Source of the DNA: Levilactobacillus acidifarinae DSM 19394 = JCM 15949
Lineage (GTDB): Bacteria > Bacillota > Bacilli > Lactobacillales > Lactobacillaceae
NCBI RefSeq assembly: GCF_001434835.1
Contig: NZ_AZDV01000023.1
Location: 87,846-151,845, forward strand
Length of the DNA stretch: 64,000 nucleotides
Direction: 5' to 3'
This document shows, one piece after another, positions 33,288 through 42,493 of the stretch. Position numbers and translations under genes: made by a program. The first letter of the stretch is position 1. Each line of letters begins with the position of its first letter. The notes under the pieces are model-generated. The model did not search any database, was not told the DNA's origin, and worked only from the letters and a program-made list of their open reading frames with translations.

Positions 33288-34637
33288 CTAAGATTTCGGC
33301 AAAATGTTCAAGATGTATAGCAGGACGATGAAGACGATCAGCAGACCCCACATCACACCGTTGACTTCCTTGCGCCGACCGGCCGCCGTCATCAGGATCG
33401 GGTAGGTCAAAAACCCAAAGGCAATCCCGTAGGAAATGTTGTAGGTGAGTGGCATACCGACAATCGTTAAGAAGGCGGGCACGGCAACTTCAAATTGATC
33501 CCAGTGAATGTTTTTTAATGCCGAGGCCATTAAGACCCCAACGATGATCAACGCGGGGGCCGTGACTTGCGAGGTGACGACCGTTAACAGTGGGGAGAAC
33601 ATCAGGCTAAAGACGAAGAGCACGCCGGTGGTCAACGCGGTCAAGCCCGTGCGGCCCCCGACGGCGATCCCGGCGGAGGATTCCACGTAAGCGGCGGTTG
33701 GCGTGGTCCCCATCACGGAACCGGCCAACATGGACAGTGAATCGGACATCAGCGCCCGGCCAATCCGGGGCATTTTATTGTTTTTCATGATGCCGGCCTG
33801 TTGGGCTAACCCAATCAGGGTGCCGGCGGTGTCAAAGAAAGCGACTAAGAGGAAAATCAGGACGACCGCCCACATCTGTGGATCGGCCACGGACGGCAAG
33901 TTCTTGAGACTCACGCCGAAAGTTGGCCCCATGCTGGGTGCCATGGAAATCAAACTGCTTGGTGCTTTGATCAAGCCGGTGACCAGCCCCAGAATCGTGG
34001 AAGCCACCAAGCCGATGAAGATGGAGCCGGGAACCCGCATGGCCATCAAAATGGCGATGACGAAGATCCCGAAGATGGTCAGCCAAGTGGTCGGCACGGT
34101 GAAGGACCCGATTTCGACCAGCGAGGTCTTGCTGGCGACAATCAAGCCCCCACCTTGTAACCCGACGAAGGCGATGAAAATTCCAATCCCGGCGGCCATG
34201 GCGAGCTTCAGGTCACTAGGAATGGCGTCGATGACGACTTCGCGGACCTTTAAGAAGGATAAGAGCGTGAAGAGGACGGCGGCCACGAACACGCCGGCCA
34301 TGGCCTTTTCCCAAGGGATGCCCATCCCCAAGACCACGGAATATGTAAAGAAGGCGTTGTCCCCTAAGCCGGGGGCGATAGCAATTGGATAGTTAGCGAG
34401 AAACGCCATCAACAGACAGCCCAGAATGGCCGATAGGGCGGTGACCGTGAAGACGGCCCCCTTATCCATCCCGGCGGCCCCTAAGATACTGGGGTTGACG
34501 AAGAGGATGTAGGCCATCGACACGAACGTGGTCAGCCCCGCAAGTAACTCTTGGCGGACCGTGGTGTGTTGCTCGGAGAGGTGGAAGGTGCGTTCCAGAA
34601 AGCCGGTAGTGGCGGTTGCGCGATTTACTTTTAACAC
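33288..34637 (-). CDS. NCS2 family purine permease
   Basis: 449 residues from GTG 34637, preferred because AAGGAG lies 9 bases upstream; the ATG at 34664 is in frame but precedes that site. Start VLKVNRATATTGFLERTFHL is typical of the AzgA-like guanine/hypoxanthine/adenine branch; motifs GLTTFVSMAYILFVNPSILG and PGLGDNAFFTYSVV match NCS2 TM1 and the GxxDNAFFTYSVV signature. About 12-14 TM helices. Imports purine bases by proton symport; first gene of the operon with adenine deaminase. Confidence 0.93.
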   Translation of the reverse strand: MLKVNRATATTGFLERTFHLSEQHTTVRQELLAGLTTFVSMAYILFVNPSILGAAGMDKGAVFTVTALSAILGCLLMAFLANYPIAIAPGLGDNAFFTYSVVLGMGIPWEKAMAGVFVAAVLFTLLSFLKVREVVIDAIPSDLKLAMAAGIGIFIAFVGLQGGGLIVASKTSLVEIGSFTVPTTWLTIFGIFVIAILMAMRVPGSIFIGLVASTILGLVTGLIKAPSSLISMAPSMGPTFGVSLKNLPSVADPQMWAVVLIFLLVAFFDTAGTLIGLAQQAGIMKNNKMPRIGRALMSDSLSMLAGSVMGTTPTAAYVESSAGIAVGGRTGLTALTTGVLFVFSLMFSPLLTVVTSQVTAPALIIVGVLMASALKNIHWDQFEVAVPAFLTIVGMPLTYNISYGIAFGFLTYPILMTAAGRRKEVNGVMWGLLIVFIVLLYILNILPKS

Positions 34638-34776
34638 AATGTGAAACTCCTTTCTCTTTCTCAATGTAAATCACATTCTGGCATATATTTTACGGATACG
34701 CAACCCCATTGTTCTCTTTTTATTATTTGACAAATTAATTCTCTCTGATAAACTCGAGAAAACGGGATAAAAACCG

Positions 34777-34782
34777 TATAAT
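34777..34782 (+). promoter_or_regulatory. -10 box of the divergent deaminase gene
   Basis: TATAAT 34777-34782 with TCGAGA 17 bases upstream as a weak -35; a TTGACA/TAAACT pair further upstream (34728) may be an alternative. Ribosome site TAGGGGG at 34791. Confidence 0.55.
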
Positions 34783-34806
34783 AAAACTTGTAGGGGGTAT
34801 TAACAT

Positions 34807-35823
34807 ATGTCTACAGAAGTAACTCAAGCCTTTACCCATGGTCTCCCTAAAGCGGAGCTGCATCTCCACATTGAAGGGACCCTAGAGCCCGATTTGAAGC
34901 TTAAATTAGCGCAACGCAACCACGTGAACATCGGACAATCCACGATTGAAGAGATCCAAAAGACCTACCAATACGATGATTTAGCATCATTTTTAGCGGT
35001 GTATTATCCGGCGATGAACGTCCTGCAGCACGAACAGGACTTCTACGATTTGGCCTTTGCCTACCTACAACGTGCGGCGGCCAACCACGTTCGGCACGTG
35101 GAGATTTTTTTCGATCCGCAGGCCCATACTAGTCGCGGCATTCCGTTTAAGACCGTGATCAACGGACTTTACCGGGCCACGGTCGACGCCCGGGCTCTAA
35201 ACGTGGATGCGCAGTTAATCCTGTGTTTCCTACGGGACTTCAGTAAGGAATCGGCCCGTCAGACGTTAGCCGAGGCCCTACCGTATAAGGATAAGTTCAT
35301 CGGGATTGGCTTGGATTCCGACGAACACAACAATCCTCCGATGAAGTTTGCCCGCCAGTACGAGGATGCGGCCGCGGCGGGTCTGCACCTGACCGCGCAC
35401 TGTGACATTGATCAAAAGGATTCCATTGAACATATCCGCCAAGCGCTGGAACAATTGGACGTGGAACGCCTGGACCATGGGACCAACATCGTGGAAGATC
35501 CGGACTTGGTTCAGTTCGTGGCGCGTAGGGGGATTGGCCTGACGTCGTGCCCGCTGTCCAACAGCTTCGTATCTCCGGAAATGAAGGGTAAGGAGGTCCT
35601 AGAATTACTGGCTCAGCACGTCAAGGTCTCCATTAATTCGGACGATCCGGCCTACTTTGGCGGCTACATCGGTGATAACTACTACGCAATTGCCGATAAA
35701 TTTAACCTGACTAAGGCCCAGGTCGTCCAATTAGCCCGCAATTCGTTTGAAACGGCGTGGATTAGCGACGCACAAAAGGCCCTGTACTTAAAGGAACTAG
35801 ATACTTACGCGGCAACCCATTAA
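34807..35823 (+). CDS. Adenosine-deaminase-superfamily protein, adenine deaminase type
   Basis: 338 residues. The family motifs are HLHIEGTLEPDL (metal-binding HxH), FFDPQAHTSRGI, LDHG, CPLSN and NSDDPAYFGGY. The last motif, and DPQAHTSRG, are characteristic of the adenine deaminase (Aah1/Ade-like) subgroup rather than adenosine deaminases. The HAGE motif carrying the catalytic Glu is here H198-C-D-I, so the general acid residue is missing or supplied by Asp200/Asp202. Divergent from the NCS2/ade operon, so the product probably acts on a purine-type amino-heterocycle; exact substrate unknown. Confidence 0.8.
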   Translation: MSTEVTQAFTHGLPKAELHLHIEGTLEPDLKLKLAQRNHVNIGQSTIEEIQKTYQYDDLASFLAVYYPAMNVLQHEQDFYDLAFAYLQRAAANHVRHVEIFFDPQAHTSRGIPFKTVINGLYRATVDARALNVDAQLILCFLRDFSKESARQTLAEALPYKDKFIGIGLDSDEHNNPPMKFARQYEDAAAAGLHLTAHCDIDQKDSIEHIRQALEQLDVERLDHGTNIVEDPDLVQFVARRGIGLTSCPLSNSFVSPEMKGKEVLELLAQHVKVSINSDDPAYFGGYIGDNYYAIADKFNLTKAQVVQLARNSFETAWISDAQKALYLKELDTYAATH

Positions 35824-35838
35824 GTGCCCGTTAGCAAA

Positions 35839-35891
35839 GATATCCAATTAATTCCGAAAGTTTTACGGGAATTAATTGGGTATCTTTTTTT
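35839..35891 (+). terminator. Terminator after the deaminase gene
   Basis: GATATCCAATTAATTCCG 35839-35856 with CGGGAATTAATTGGGTATC 35866-35884, then a T-run. Confidence 0.9.
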
Positions 35892-35961
35892 GTGATTTAG
35901 GGGGTTAGTTTGGAAAGTAGGAGAACAATGCGTTGGGCAGATCAAAATAAGTAGAAAAATA

Positions 35962-36074
35962 TTTAGTAAATTATCTAGGTAAAAGGATTAATTTACTAAA
36001 ATAGTTCTTTATTTCGATTAAATTTCGCGCTATAATTCACATGTAAGCGATTCCATTAAACCGTATTTAGTAAA
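35962..36074. promoter_or_regulatory. LacI-type operator cluster TTTASTAAA plus cre site upstream of the glycoside operon
   Basis: TTTAGTAAA at 35962-35970 and 36066-36074 and TTTACTAAA at 35992-36000. Each is a 9-base palindrome of TTTA-S-TAAA; identical motifs occur at the GH59 gene. A catabolite-responsive element TGTAAGCGATTCCA lies at 36042-36055 (13 of 14 consensus positions), suggesting CcpA repression by preferred sugars. Confidence 0.75.
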
Positions 36075-36169
36075 TTTTTAGCTGATTACGAATTTCTCCT
36101 GTCACAGTAATCAACGATTTATCAAAATGAAACCCCTTACAAAATCTACATATTTAGGAGTGAGACGAC

Positions 36170-37453
36170 ATGTCGAAAGACAATAAGGCTGTAACTTCCA
36201 GCGTTGGTGAAGTGACTAACGCGAAAGTCAAAGACGAAGAGCAGCCTAAATTACCTTGGATGGTTTCTTCAGCCATGTTTTTAGCACCACTATGTTGGTA
36301 CGGGCCAATTGGTTCAACGCGTAGTGTTTTGATTCCGCAATTATTCTCGCAGTTGGATCCCGTCCACAAGGTTTGGGCCGTGGGGATTTTAGCCACGGTC
36401 GCCTCCATTACCGGAGCGATTGCCAACCTATTATTCGGGGCCTTCTCGGATGTGACGCGGACCCGCTTTGGGAAACGGAAACCCTACATTGTGTTAGGAA
36501 CGATTGCCATTGCCATTTCCTTAATTGTGATTGCCAATGTGAAATCGATAATGGCCATTATCATTATTTGGATTATCGCGGCTGCGGCCGAAAACGCCAT
36601 AGCTGCGGCGATATACCCGCAAATTTCGGACCGAGTTGCCCCGAAATGGCGGGGGACCGTGTCGACCTTCTACGGCGTTGGGTTTACCATTGCGCAACAA
36701 GGATTTGCCCTGTTAGCGGCCCAATTCTTGGGGAACGTTAAAATGGGGATTTATTTCATGGCCGGCTGTACCGTGGTCTTGGCCCTCATCCATGAATTGC
36801 TGATTCAAGAAAAGGGTAATTTGGATGAACCTAAGGTTAACCTGAACAAGGACACCTTAAAGAAGTACTTCTTCTTCCCAACGCATGATGCACGCGACTT
36901 CTACTTAGCCTTGACCGGTAAGTTCTTCATGGTGGTGGGGTCGACGATTGTGACGACCTTCCTGCTGTTCTTGTTTACCGATTACATTGGTCAGAATACG
37001 GCCGAAGCCGGAAAATCTATTTCGATTTTCTCGTCCATCATGCTGATTATTGGGGTCATCTTTGCTCTGATTGGGGGACCTTTAGCCGATAAACTGAAGC
37101 GGGTTAAGGCACCAGTCGTGATTGCGACCTTTGCCTTAGGGTTTGCCGCTTTATTTCCACTGTTTGTTCAAAAGCCTTGGGCGATGTTCGTTTACGCCGT
37201 GATTGCCGCCTTCGGGAATGGGTTATACAACTCCGTCGACGGGGCGCTGAACATGGACGTGTTGCCTTCCTCCGATACGGCGGGGAAGGACTTAGGACTG
37301 ATTAACTTAGCCAACACCTTGGGCCAAATGTTAGGGGCCATGGTGGTTTCCGCCATCGTTGCCTCCTTCGGGTACGGGGCAATCTTTATCTTCGCGATTG
37401 CCATGGAACTGATCGGTGGGATTGCGATTGCCATGATTAAACGGATTCGTTAA
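36170..37453 (+). CDS. GPH/MFS-type glycoside transporter
   Basis: 427 residues, about 12 TM helices. The loop after TM2 has FGAFSDVTRTRFGKRKPYIV, typical of GPH (glycoside-pentoside-hexuronide) symporters; a DSDxxxxxxGxRRP-like motif. First gene of a unit that continues, behind a leaky terminator hairpin at 37468, with DUF2264 and beta-glucuronidase genes, so the substrate is likely a glucuronide or related glycoside. Preceded by TTTASTAAA operators, cre and a TTAGGAGTGAG ribosome site. Confidence 0.85.
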   Translation: MSKDNKAVTSSVGEVTNAKVKDEEQPKLPWMVSSAMFLAPLCWYGPIGSTRSVLIPQLFSQLDPVHKVWAVGILATVASITGAIANLLFGAFSDVTRTRFGKRKPYIVLGTIAIAISLIVIANVKSIMAIIIIWIIAAAAENAIAAAIYPQISDRVAPKWRGTVSTFYGVGFTIAQQGFALLAAQFLGNVKMGIYFMAGCTVVLALIHELLIQEKGNLDEPKVNLNKDTLKKYFFFPTHDARDFYLALTGKFFMVVGSTIVTTFLLFLFTDYIGQNTAEAGKSISIFSSIMLIIGVIFALIGGPLADKLKRVKAPVVIATFALGFAALFPLFVQKPWAMFVYAVIAAFGNGLYNSVDGALNMDVLPSSDTAGKDLGLINLANTLGQMLGAMVVSAIVASFGYGAIFIFAIAMELIGGIAIAMIKRIR

Positions 37454-37467
37454 ATTAGAAATTTCTG

Positions 37468-37519
37468 AAAAAGCCCAACCGTCCGGGACACTTTGATGAC
37501 TGGGCGGGGGGCTTTTTCA
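37468..37519 (+). terminator. Hairpin between transporter and DUF2264 gene
   Basis: AAAAAGCCC... pairs with ...GGGCTTTTT over 37468-37519 (GTCCGG/CCGG-type inner pairs included). Could attenuate transcription into the enzyme genes rather than end the operon. Confidence 0.7.
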
Positions 37520-37545
37520 GCATGATAGATTAAGGAGGACTCGCC

Positions 37546-39432
37546 TTGAAACGACAGTTGTTTAATGAGCAAATCAAAGCCAATCCGCTACGCAGTAAGG
37601 CGGACGTTAAGTCGGCATTGTTGGATATTTTACGTCCAGCGATGGACGTTTTAGGCCAGCAAAAACAAAAGGGTCATTTCCGAATGAGCGACAGTGGCGC
37701 CGTGTATCTTCAAGAAAAGACGGAGATTGAAGGCTTCATGCGCTTACTTTGGGGCCTAGGACCCTTCTTCAGCAATCACGAAAACGTCCAGGAATATCCC
37801 GACTGGTACGGCCTGGTTACCGAGGGGATTCTCGCCGGGGTCGACCCGAACTCCGATAGTTATTGGGGTGGGGATTTAGGCGATTACGACCAACTCTTCG
37901 TGGAAATGGGGGCGTTAACGGCCTTTCTCTACGAGACTAAAGCGGATTTTTGGGATCACTTGGCCACCACGCAGCAGCGGCAAATCGTGGACTGGATGGA
38001 CCAAGTTAACGGTAAAGTGGTACCGAAAACTAACTGGTTGTTCTTCCGGGCCATGGTCAACAAGTTCATTACGGATTCCGGTTACGCCGACCATACCCAG
38101 TTGGTCCTAGATGACTACGCGATTACCAATACCCATTATTTGGATCACGGTTGGTCGTACGACGGTTACCAGAATCAAATCGACAACTACATTCCGTTTG
38201 CTTACCAGTTCTTCACCCTCTTAACGGTGGGTCTAACCGACTGGCAAGGTGACGAAGCGACCCTCTTACGGGAACGGGCGAAAGCCTTTGTCCCGAGTTA
38301 CGCTAATTGGTTTGCGGCCGACGGAGCAGCGTTACCCTATGGTCGGAGCCTGGACTACCGGTTCGCGCAAGCAGCCTTCTGGGCGGTTGCGGCCTACGCC
38401 CACATTGATTTGCCAACGGGCTACAACCTGGGGGACATTAAACACCTCCTCTTGAATAACCTACGGTGGTGGTTCCAACAGAACATCTTTACGACCGATG
38501 GCTTGATTCCAATTGGCTATGCTTATCCCAACATGGTTTTTGCCGAAGGGTACAACGGTCCGGCGTCGGCTTACTGGGCGTTGAAGACCTTCATCTTCTA
38601 CGCCTTACCGGATGACGATCCGTTCTGGACCACGCGGGAAAGTGAGGACTTTAAGTTTGAACCGGTCAAGAAGCAACCGGAACCCCGGATGTTGGTGGTT
38701 CACAGTCGTACGGGTCAGGAAGTTCAAGCCTTTACGGCGGGTCAGCATTCCCACGAACACGCGGCGGGAGCAGCTAAATACGAAAAGTATGTCTATTCAT
38801 CAACCTTTGGCTTCAGTACGCCCAAGGGATCAGTCCTTCTCAAACAGGGAGCCTTCGACAACACCTTAGCCGTTTCGGAATCAGAGAATTTCTGGCGGAC
38901 GGCTTTCAAGTACCACGATTATCAAATTCATGACGATTACGTGTACGCCGATTGGCGACCATGGGACGACGTGACGATTAAGACTTACGTGATTCCGGCA
39001 ATGCCGTGGCACGTCCGGGTTCACCAAATTGATACGGCTAGGGAATTACACCTGGCCGAAGGAAGTTTTGCGGCACCGGATACGGGAGCCCCAACGGAAA
39101 AGGTGTTGCCAGTTCCAGTTAAAAACGCGGTCTTTTACCAGACCGGCGTGGGGATTACTGGTTTAGTGGGCTTATCCGCCGATTTAAAGGTCGAGCTTTC
39201 CGTGCCGGAGCCGAACACTAATATTTACTTCCCTAAGACTAAAATCCCGTTACAAACTGGGGTTATTACTCCCGGCAAACACACGTTAGTTTCCCTGTAC
39301 CTGGGGGATCGGGAAAATGAAAGTCGCGACGCACAAGGCCAGATTCAGGTGCCAACGGTGGCTCTGGTTGGCAATCAAGTTAAAATCACCAGTAATGGTC
39401 AGACCACCACGATTACATTGAACGAGTTTTAA
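37546..39432 (+). CDS. DUF2264 family protein, likely glycoside-active
   Basis: 628 residues from TTG 37546 with TAAGGAGG 8 bases upstream. The N-terminal half matches DUF2264 (NPLRSKADVKSALLDILRPAMDVL, then GFMRLLWGLGPFF), an (alpha/alpha) barrel seen in glycoside-degrading loci; I recall, without certainty, that members of DUF2264 have been assigned beta-glucuronidase-type activity (a CAZy GH family), which would suit the neighbouring gene. C-terminal half is beta-rich. Cytoplasmic, no signal peptide. 22 bases before the GH2 gene. Confidence 0.8.
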   Translation: MKRQLFNEQIKANPLRSKADVKSALLDILRPAMDVLGQQKQKGHFRMSDSGAVYLQEKTEIEGFMRLLWGLGPFFSNHENVQEYPDWYGLVTEGILAGVDPNSDSYWGGDLGDYDQLFVEMGALTAFLYETKADFWDHLATTQQRQIVDWMDQVNGKVVPKTNWLFFRAMVNKFITDSGYADHTQLVLDDYAITNTHYLDHGWSYDGYQNQIDNYIPFAYQFFTLLTVGLTDWQGDEATLLRERAKAFVPSYANWFAADGAALPYGRSLDYRFAQAAFWAVAAYAHIDLPTGYNLGDIKHLLLNNLRWWFQQNIFTTDGLIPIGYAYPNMVFAEGYNGPASAYWALKTFIFYALPDDDPFWTTRESEDFKFEPVKKQPEPRMLVVHSRTGQEVQAFTAGQHSHEHAAGAAKYEKYVYSSTFGFSTPKGSVLLKQGAFDNTLAVSESENFWRTAFKYHDYQIHDDYVYADWRPWDDVTIKTYVIPAMPWHVRVHQIDTARELHLAEGSFAAPDTGAPTEKVLPVPVKNAVFYQTGVGITGLVGLSADLKVELSVPEPNTNIYFPKTKIPLQTGVITPGKHTLVSLYLGDRENESRDAQGQIQVPTVALVGNQVKITSNGQTTTITLNEF

Positions 39433-39454
39433 GCAAATTGGAGGACGTTAATTT

Positions 39455-41266
39455 ATGGAAAAAGAACTACTCTATCCCGTGACCAACCAGTATCGGTTTG
39501 ATCAGTCCCTAGATGGTTTATGGGATTTTAAATTTGACGAAGCCGCCGAGGGACAACAACAGGGATGGCCCCAAAAGGGATTACCAGCGGCCATTCAGAT
39601 GCCCGTTCCGGCCAGTTTTAACGACTTTTTCACGGATAAGGCTGCTCGTGAATACACGGGGGACTTCTGGTACGCCAAACGGGTCTTTGTGCCGCGAGCA
39701 TTTCAGGGACGCGTGATTGGACTGCGGTTCGGTGCGGCTACGCACCGGGCGACCGTCTACGTTAACGGTCAGGAGATTCGTCAACACGAAGGCGGATTTT
39801 TACCCTTTACCGCCGATATTTCGTCAGTGGTGAAGTTTGACCAGGAGAATTTAGTTGTCTTAAAACTCAATAACGAGCTCCACCGGGATGCTCTACCCGC
39901 GGGGGATACCGGAGTATTGAAGAACGGTAAAAAGATGGCGAAGCCCTTCTTTGACTTTTATAACTACTCGGGGCTGAACCGCAGTGTCCAGTTGATGGCG
40001 GTGCCCCAGGACCGGGTCACCGATTATTCGGTGACCACGACGCTCACGGCGACGACGGCCGAGGTCCATTATACGGTCACGACTAGTCAGGCGACCGCAA
40101 AAGTCACGGTCACGTTACAGGACGAACAGGGAACGGTGGTTGCTACCGGCCATGGTCGGCAGGGGACGTTGATCGTGGACCAGCCACAACTTTGGAACGT
40201 TCGGGACGCGCACCTGTACACCATCGCAATCCAATTGACGGTTAATGATGACCCGGTCGACGAGTACCGTGATCAGATTGGGTTACGGACGATTGAGATT
40301 GTCGGGCACCAGATCTTGGTCAACGGCGAACCAGTTTATCTCAAGGGCTTTGGCCGGCACGAAGATAGTATTTATGCGGGTCGGGCCTTTGACCTTAATG
40401 TGGAGAAACGGGACTTCGAACTGATGAAGTGGATGGGAGCCAATTCCTTTAGAACCTCGCATTATCCGTACGACGAAGCCGTATACCGGTTTGCCGACCG
40501 GGAAGGCTTCTTAATTATCGATGAGGTTCCCGCTGTCGGCTTTAAGATGGCGGCGGCCAGCTTCCTAGGTGGCCTGGATCAGTCCTTCTTTGATGGCGAA
40601 TGGACCACGGAACTTTATAAAAAGCACCTTGATCAGATTACCGATATGGTTCACCGCGATAAGAACCACCCGAGTGTTTTGGCGTGGAGTCTCCTCAACG
40701 AACCGGATACATCGTCGAAATCGGCGGTGCCATATTTTGAAAAGTTATTCGCCGACACGCAAGCCCTAGATCCTGATCAGCGACCGCGGACTTTCACCTT
40801 AAACGAAGATGACACCTTTGATACCTCGTATTGCAAGCAGTTTCCTGACTTTTACCTGTTGAATCGTTACCCCGGCTGGTATCACAAGTGGGGTTATGAA
40901 ATCTCCGATGGTGAGGCAGGATTGAGAGCAGAACTAGACAAGTGGCAAGCTTCCGAGATTGATAAGCCGGTGGTCTTCTCCGAATACGGGGCGGACACCC
41001 AACCGGGCTTACACAAGCTACCGTCCGTCATGTGGAGTGAGGAATACCAGATTGAGCTGTTACAGATGTTTAACCGGGTCTTCGATTCCTATGACTTCAT
41101 TCGCGGTGAACAACCGTGGAACTTGGCCGACTTTCAGACCGTTGAAGGTAATATGCGGGTCAACGGCAACAAGAAGGGATTATTTACACGGGACCGTCAA
41201 CCCAAGGAAGCGGCGTTCTATCTGCGCAAACGTTGGGCCGGTATCGACAATAATTTTAAAAACTAG
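39455..41266 (+). CDS. uidA: GH2 beta-glucuronidase
   Basis: 603 residues, same length as E. coli GUS. Sandwich-immunoglobulin-TIM barrel layout. Acid/base Glu416 in WSLLNEPD and nucleophile Glu510 in FSEYGAD. The NxK motif that recognises the glucuronide carboxylate is present: Asn572-Lys574 in NGNKKGLFT, offset by six from E. coli N566/K568. It hydrolyses beta-glucuronides to glucuronate. TTGGAGGAC ribosome site. Probably works on the product imported by the upstream transporter. Confidence 0.93.
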   Translation: MEKELLYPVTNQYRFDQSLDGLWDFKFDEAAEGQQQGWPQKGLPAAIQMPVPASFNDFFTDKAAREYTGDFWYAKRVFVPRAFQGRVIGLRFGAATHRATVYVNGQEIRQHEGGFLPFTADISSVVKFDQENLVVLKLNNELHRDALPAGDTGVLKNGKKMAKPFFDFYNYSGLNRSVQLMAVPQDRVTDYSVTTTLTATTAEVHYTVTTSQATAKVTVTLQDEQGTVVATGHGRQGTLIVDQPQLWNVRDAHLYTIAIQLTVNDDPVDEYRDQIGLRTIEIVGHQILVNGEPVYLKGFGRHEDSIYAGRAFDLNVEKRDFELMKWMGANSFRTSHYPYDEAVYRFADREGFLIIDEVPAVGFKMAAASFLGGLDQSFFDGEWTTELYKKHLDQITDMVHRDKNHPSVLAWSLLNEPDTSSKSAVPYFEKLFADTQALDPDQRPRTFTLNEDDTFDTSYCKQFPDFYLLNRYPGWYHKWGYEISDGEAGLRAELDKWQASEIDKPVVFSEYGADTQPGLHKLPSVMWSEEYQIELLQMFNRVFDSYDFIRGEQPWNLADFQTVEGNMRVNGNKKGLFTRDRQPKEAAFYLRKRWAGIDNNFKN

Positions 41267-41287
41267 GCGTTAAATAAGTGAAACAGG

Positions 41288-41343
41288 AATCAAAAAGCCC
41301 GTAACCAAGGCGCTCGTTCGGGCGTACTTGGTTACGGACTTTG
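41288..41343. terminator. Bidirectional terminator between GUS and LacI genes
   Basis: Long stem AAAAAGCCCGTAACCAAG 41292-41309 with CTTGGTTACGGACTTTGG, plus inner GCGC/GCGT-type pairs to 41343; serves both convergent genes. Confidence 0.8.
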
Positions 41344-41352
41344 GTTTTACCA

Positions 41353-42348
41353 TTAGCGGCTACTGTCACGGGTGATGATTCGGGTACTGATCACCACGGA
41401 TTCGGGAATCTTATTGGTATCCTTAATCTGTTCTTGTAGCAGATCAAAGGCCCGTTCTCCCATGATTTCAGTGTAAACGTGAACGGTCGTTAGGGCTGGT
41501 GAAGCGTATTTGGCAATGGCCACGTCGTTGAAACTGACGAGACTGACGCGTTGGGGAACTTCGATTTGGTGTTCCTTGAGGGCCTTGAGAGCGCCAATCG
41601 CCATGGAATCACTGCCAATGATAAAAGCGTGGGGCAGGCGGTCTTGAAGTTGCGTGATGGCTTGGGTCATCAGGGCGTGACCAGAATCGGGTCCGTAACT
41701 TCCGGTGAAGAGAAAATCTGGGTTGAACAGGTTCTCGTGGGTCATCCGGTGACGGTAGGTCGTGGCCCGGGGATCATAAACGTCGTGGTGTTCGGTTAAG
41801 GTCTGTTCCTGACCGGCGATTAGCCCAATGTCTTGAATACCGAGTTCCAGGAAGTGACTGATCATCCAGTTGATGGGCGTTAAAAAATCGCTTTGCACAC
41901 TGTCGTAACCGTATAAAAGGTAATTTTCGCCGATAAAGACGAGTGGCTTGTGGAAGGTCGCTAGCTGGTGAATTTCCGATTGATCGTATTTGCCCACGGC
42001 AATGATTCCGGCATAGTCGCTCAGGTCGATGCTTTGCGTATTGCTAAACGAAATGGTATCGACCGAGACACCCCCGGTCTGAGCCTTGGTCTCGATACCG
42101 TATTGAATTTGGTAATAGTAAAGGTCGTTAAGCTCTTCTTGATCGGAGTGCCACTGAATGACAGCAATTTTTGTCCCGGACGTTTTAGCTTTTTTAGGAC
42201 GTTTTTTGTATTGAAGCTTTTCGGCCACTTCCAAGACGTTTCGGCGAGTCGCTTCACTAACGGCGAGCGTCTGGTCGTAGTTTAAGATGCGGGATACGGT
42301 CGATGCGGATACGCCTGCCCGTTGAGCCACATCCTTGATGGTTGTCAT
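41353..42348 (-). CDS. LacI family transcription regulator
   Basis: 331 residues. N-terminal LacI HTH (MTTIKDVAQRAGVSASTVSR, hinge YKKRPKK) and a sugar-binding periplasmic-binding-protein-like domain (FIGENYLLYGYDSVQSDF, FIIGSDSMAIGALKALKE). Divergent from the GH59-like gene and downstream, convergently, of GUS. The TTTASTAAA motifs at 42436, 35962, 35992 and 36066 are its most likely operators, so it would control both the transporter/DUF2264/GUS unit and GH59. Confidence 0.9.
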   Translation of the reverse strand: MTTIKDVAQRAGVSASTVSRILNYDQTLAVSEATRRNVLEVAEKLQYKKRPKKAKTSGTKIAVIQWHSDQEELNDLYYYQIQYGIETKAQTGGVSVDTISFSNTQSIDLSDYAGIIAVGKYDQSEIHQLATFHKPLVFIGENYLLYGYDSVQSDFLTPINWMISHFLELGIQDIGLIAGQEQTLTEHHDVYDPRATTYRHRMTHENLFNPDFLFTGSYGPDSGHALMTQAITQLQDRLPHAFIIGSDSMAIGALKALKEHQIEVPQRVSLVSFNDVAIAKYASPALTTVHVYTEIMGERAFDLLQEQIKDTNKIPESVVISTRIITRDSSR

Positions 42349-42435
42349 CTCACGCGGCCTCCATTCTGAATGAATTTATTTAGTGTTAATGTCATTTAAT
42401 CCGTGTGTCATTATTATAGCCTATTTTCTTGTGAA

Positions 42436-42476
42436 TTTAGTAAAACAATCCTTTAAAATCAATTTGGTTTACTAAG
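42436..42476. promoter_or_regulatory. Operator pair upstream of the GH59 gene
   Basis: TTTAGTAAA 42436-42444 and TTTACTAAG 42468-42476 (8 of 9 to the motif), 32 bases apart, 18 bases before the GH59 start. Matches sites before the transporter gene. Confidence 0.7.
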
Positions 42477-42493
42477 ATGGGAGTAGATGAATC

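Noticed and set aside
33703..34392. Plus-strand frame opposite the NCS2 permease
   Set aside because: Mirror of a clear membrane transporter; no initiation signals and no family.
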